From Actinomycetota bacterium (lineage in GTDB: Bacteria > Actinomycetota > Acidimicrobiia > Acidimicrobiales > JACDEA01): a stretch of DNA of 6,507 nucleotides. Position numbers and translations under genes: made by a program. Position 1 is the first letter of the stretch. Each line of letters opens with the position of its first letter. Below the pieces are notes generated by a model. The model had not been told where the DNA came from and did not search any database. It saw only the letters and a list, made by a program, of their open reading frames with translations. Below, piece after piece: positions 5,975 through 6,507 of the stretch. Where the stretch lies: contig JACDEA010000134.1 of NCBI GenBank assembly GCA_013816725.1, forward strand, positions 1 through 6,507, in the 5' to 3' direction.

Positions 5975-6002
5975 CGCCGTAGTTTGTCGGCCGTGGCCAC
6001 CC
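5966..6002. promoter_or_regulatory. Divergent overlapping promoters and candidate TetR operator
   Basis: The cupredoxin and TetR start codons are separated by 18 bp (5975-5992). TAGTTT (5980-5985) is a TANNNT -10 ending 8 bases before the TetR GTG. On the other strand CAAACT (complement of 5981-5986) ends 7 bases before the cupredoxin ATG, so the two -10 elements share five base pairs. Around TAGTTTGT lie imperfect inverted arms: 5971-5979 and 5988-5996 match at 7 of 9 positions, and the match continues outward to about 5966 and 6002 with one gap. This is a fitting operator for the adjacent TetR protein, though part of the symmetry comes from both proteins starting Met-Ala. Confidence 0.5.
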
Positions 6003-6507
6003 CGGGGCGCGATCGGTTGCTGGAAGCGACGTTCGCCTGCATCGCCCGCTACGGCATCGCCAAGACGACGGTCGAAGATGTGGCCCGCGAGGCCGCGCTG
6101 TCGCGGGCGACGGTGTACCGGTATTTCCCCGGCGGCAAGGACGAACTGGTCAACGCCACCATCGCCTGGGAGGCCGGCCGGTTCTTCGAGCGCCTCGCCA
6201 TCGCGGTGGCCGACGCGCCCGATCTCGAGACGCTGCTCGTCGACGCGGTCATGTTCGCCCATCAGGCGTTCGGGAACCACGCGGTTCTCCAGAAGGTCCT
6301 CGAGACCGAGCCCGAGCGCCTGCTGCCGCAGCTCACCGTCGAGAGCACGCGGCTGATCGCTTTCACCCGCACGTTCCTGGCCGGCGCCTTCGCCCGGGCC
6401 GCCGGGAGGCTGACGCCGGGGCTCGACGCCGACCGGGCGGCCGACCACGTGGCCCGCCTCGTGCTCAGTTTCGTGGGCACGCCCGGCCGGTGGGACCTGA
6501 CCAACCG
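5993..6507 (+). CDS. TetR-family transcriptional regulator, 3'-truncated by the window end
   Basis: The frame starting at GTG 5993 stays open to the window end, giving 171 residues; roughly 20-30 C-terminal residues are probably missing for a typical 190-200-residue TetR protein. The N-terminal helix-turn-helix is clear: RDRLLEATFACIARYGI, then TTVEDVAREAALSRATVYRYFPGGKDEL, the standard TetR signature ending in the T-x-Y-R-Y-F recognition region. The rest is a helical ligand-binding domain with no recognisable ligand. TetR proteins usually repress themselves and a neighbour until a small molecule binds. The divergent cupredoxin gene is the obvious candidate target, since both promoters share the 18-bp gap. 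TTG at 5984 is an alternative start, but GTG gives the usual short N-terminal arm and suits the TAGTTT -10. The regulated signal (copper, redox, acyl-CoA or other) cannot be told from the sequence. Confidence 0.92.
   Translation, partial: MATPGRDRLLEATFACIARYGIAKTTVEDVAREAALSRATVYRYFPGGKDELVNATIAWEAGRFFERLAIAVADAPDLETLLVDAVMFAHQAFGNHAVLQKVLETEPERLLPQLTVESTRLIAFTRTFLAGAFARAAGRLTPGLDADRAADHVARLVLSFVGTPGRWDLTN

Noticed and set aside
5616..6356. Plus-strand open frame (246 codons) spanning the cupredoxin and TetR genes
   Set aside because: It is a Ser/Arg/Thr/Pro-rich shadow: antisense to the membrane protein in its first half and out of frame with the TetR gene in its second.
5975..6448. N-terminal extension of the cupredoxin frame back to 6448
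   Set aside because: The extra residues are antisense to the TetR helix-turn-helix domain, low in complexity, and would place a charged stretch before the first membrane helix. ATG at 5974 is the natural start.

Overview
The window is about 6.5 kb of GC-rich DNA with eight protein genes packed almost without gaps. Codons are strongly G/C-ending, several genes start on GTG, there are few Shine-Dalgarno sequences, and an M16 peptidase gene runs straight into dapB. Together these suggest an actinobacterial chromosome. The acyl-CoA ligase, VTT-protein and cupredoxin types would fit the Acidimicrobiia or a relative, but that placement is inference. I see no mobile element, CRISPR array, rRNA or tRNA.

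Layout: (1) 1-1937, plus strand: the 3' part of an M16-family zinc peptidase gene, cut by the window edge, then dapB (lysine/diaminopimelate pathway), joined by a 4-base stop/start overlap. (2) 1919-3685, minus strand: in order of transcription, a VTT (DedA-like) membrane protein, a small CsbD-like protein, a perfect 20-bp hairpin, and a short-chain dehydrogenase/reductase. The reductase gene ends inside the 3' end of dapB. (3) 3705-5312, plus strand: a long-chain fatty-acid-CoA ligase, divergent from the VTT gene across only 19 bp. (4) 5276-5974, minus strand: a five-helix membrane protein with an outward-facing type 1 copper (cupredoxin) domain; its 3' end overlaps the ligase gene. (5) 5993 to the window end, plus strand: a TetR-family regulator starting on GTG, divergent from the cupredoxin gene across 18 bp and cut at its C-terminus.

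How the genes relate: M16 and dapB look like one transcription unit of core metabolism and proteolysis. The VTT, CsbD-like and SDR genes are co-directional, but the hairpin probably separates the SDR from the other two. The TetR gene is placed to control itself and the cupredoxin gene, and possibly the nearby ligase. Several genes have a -10-like hexamer 7-8 bases before the start codon, the pattern of leaderless transcripts common in Actinobacteria.

I did not find a new multi-gene system. The most interesting points are the M16 peptidase with its first zinc-binding histidine replaced by leucine, the symmetric shared promoter/operator between the cupredoxin and TetR genes, and the perfect hairpin abutting the SDR start codon.
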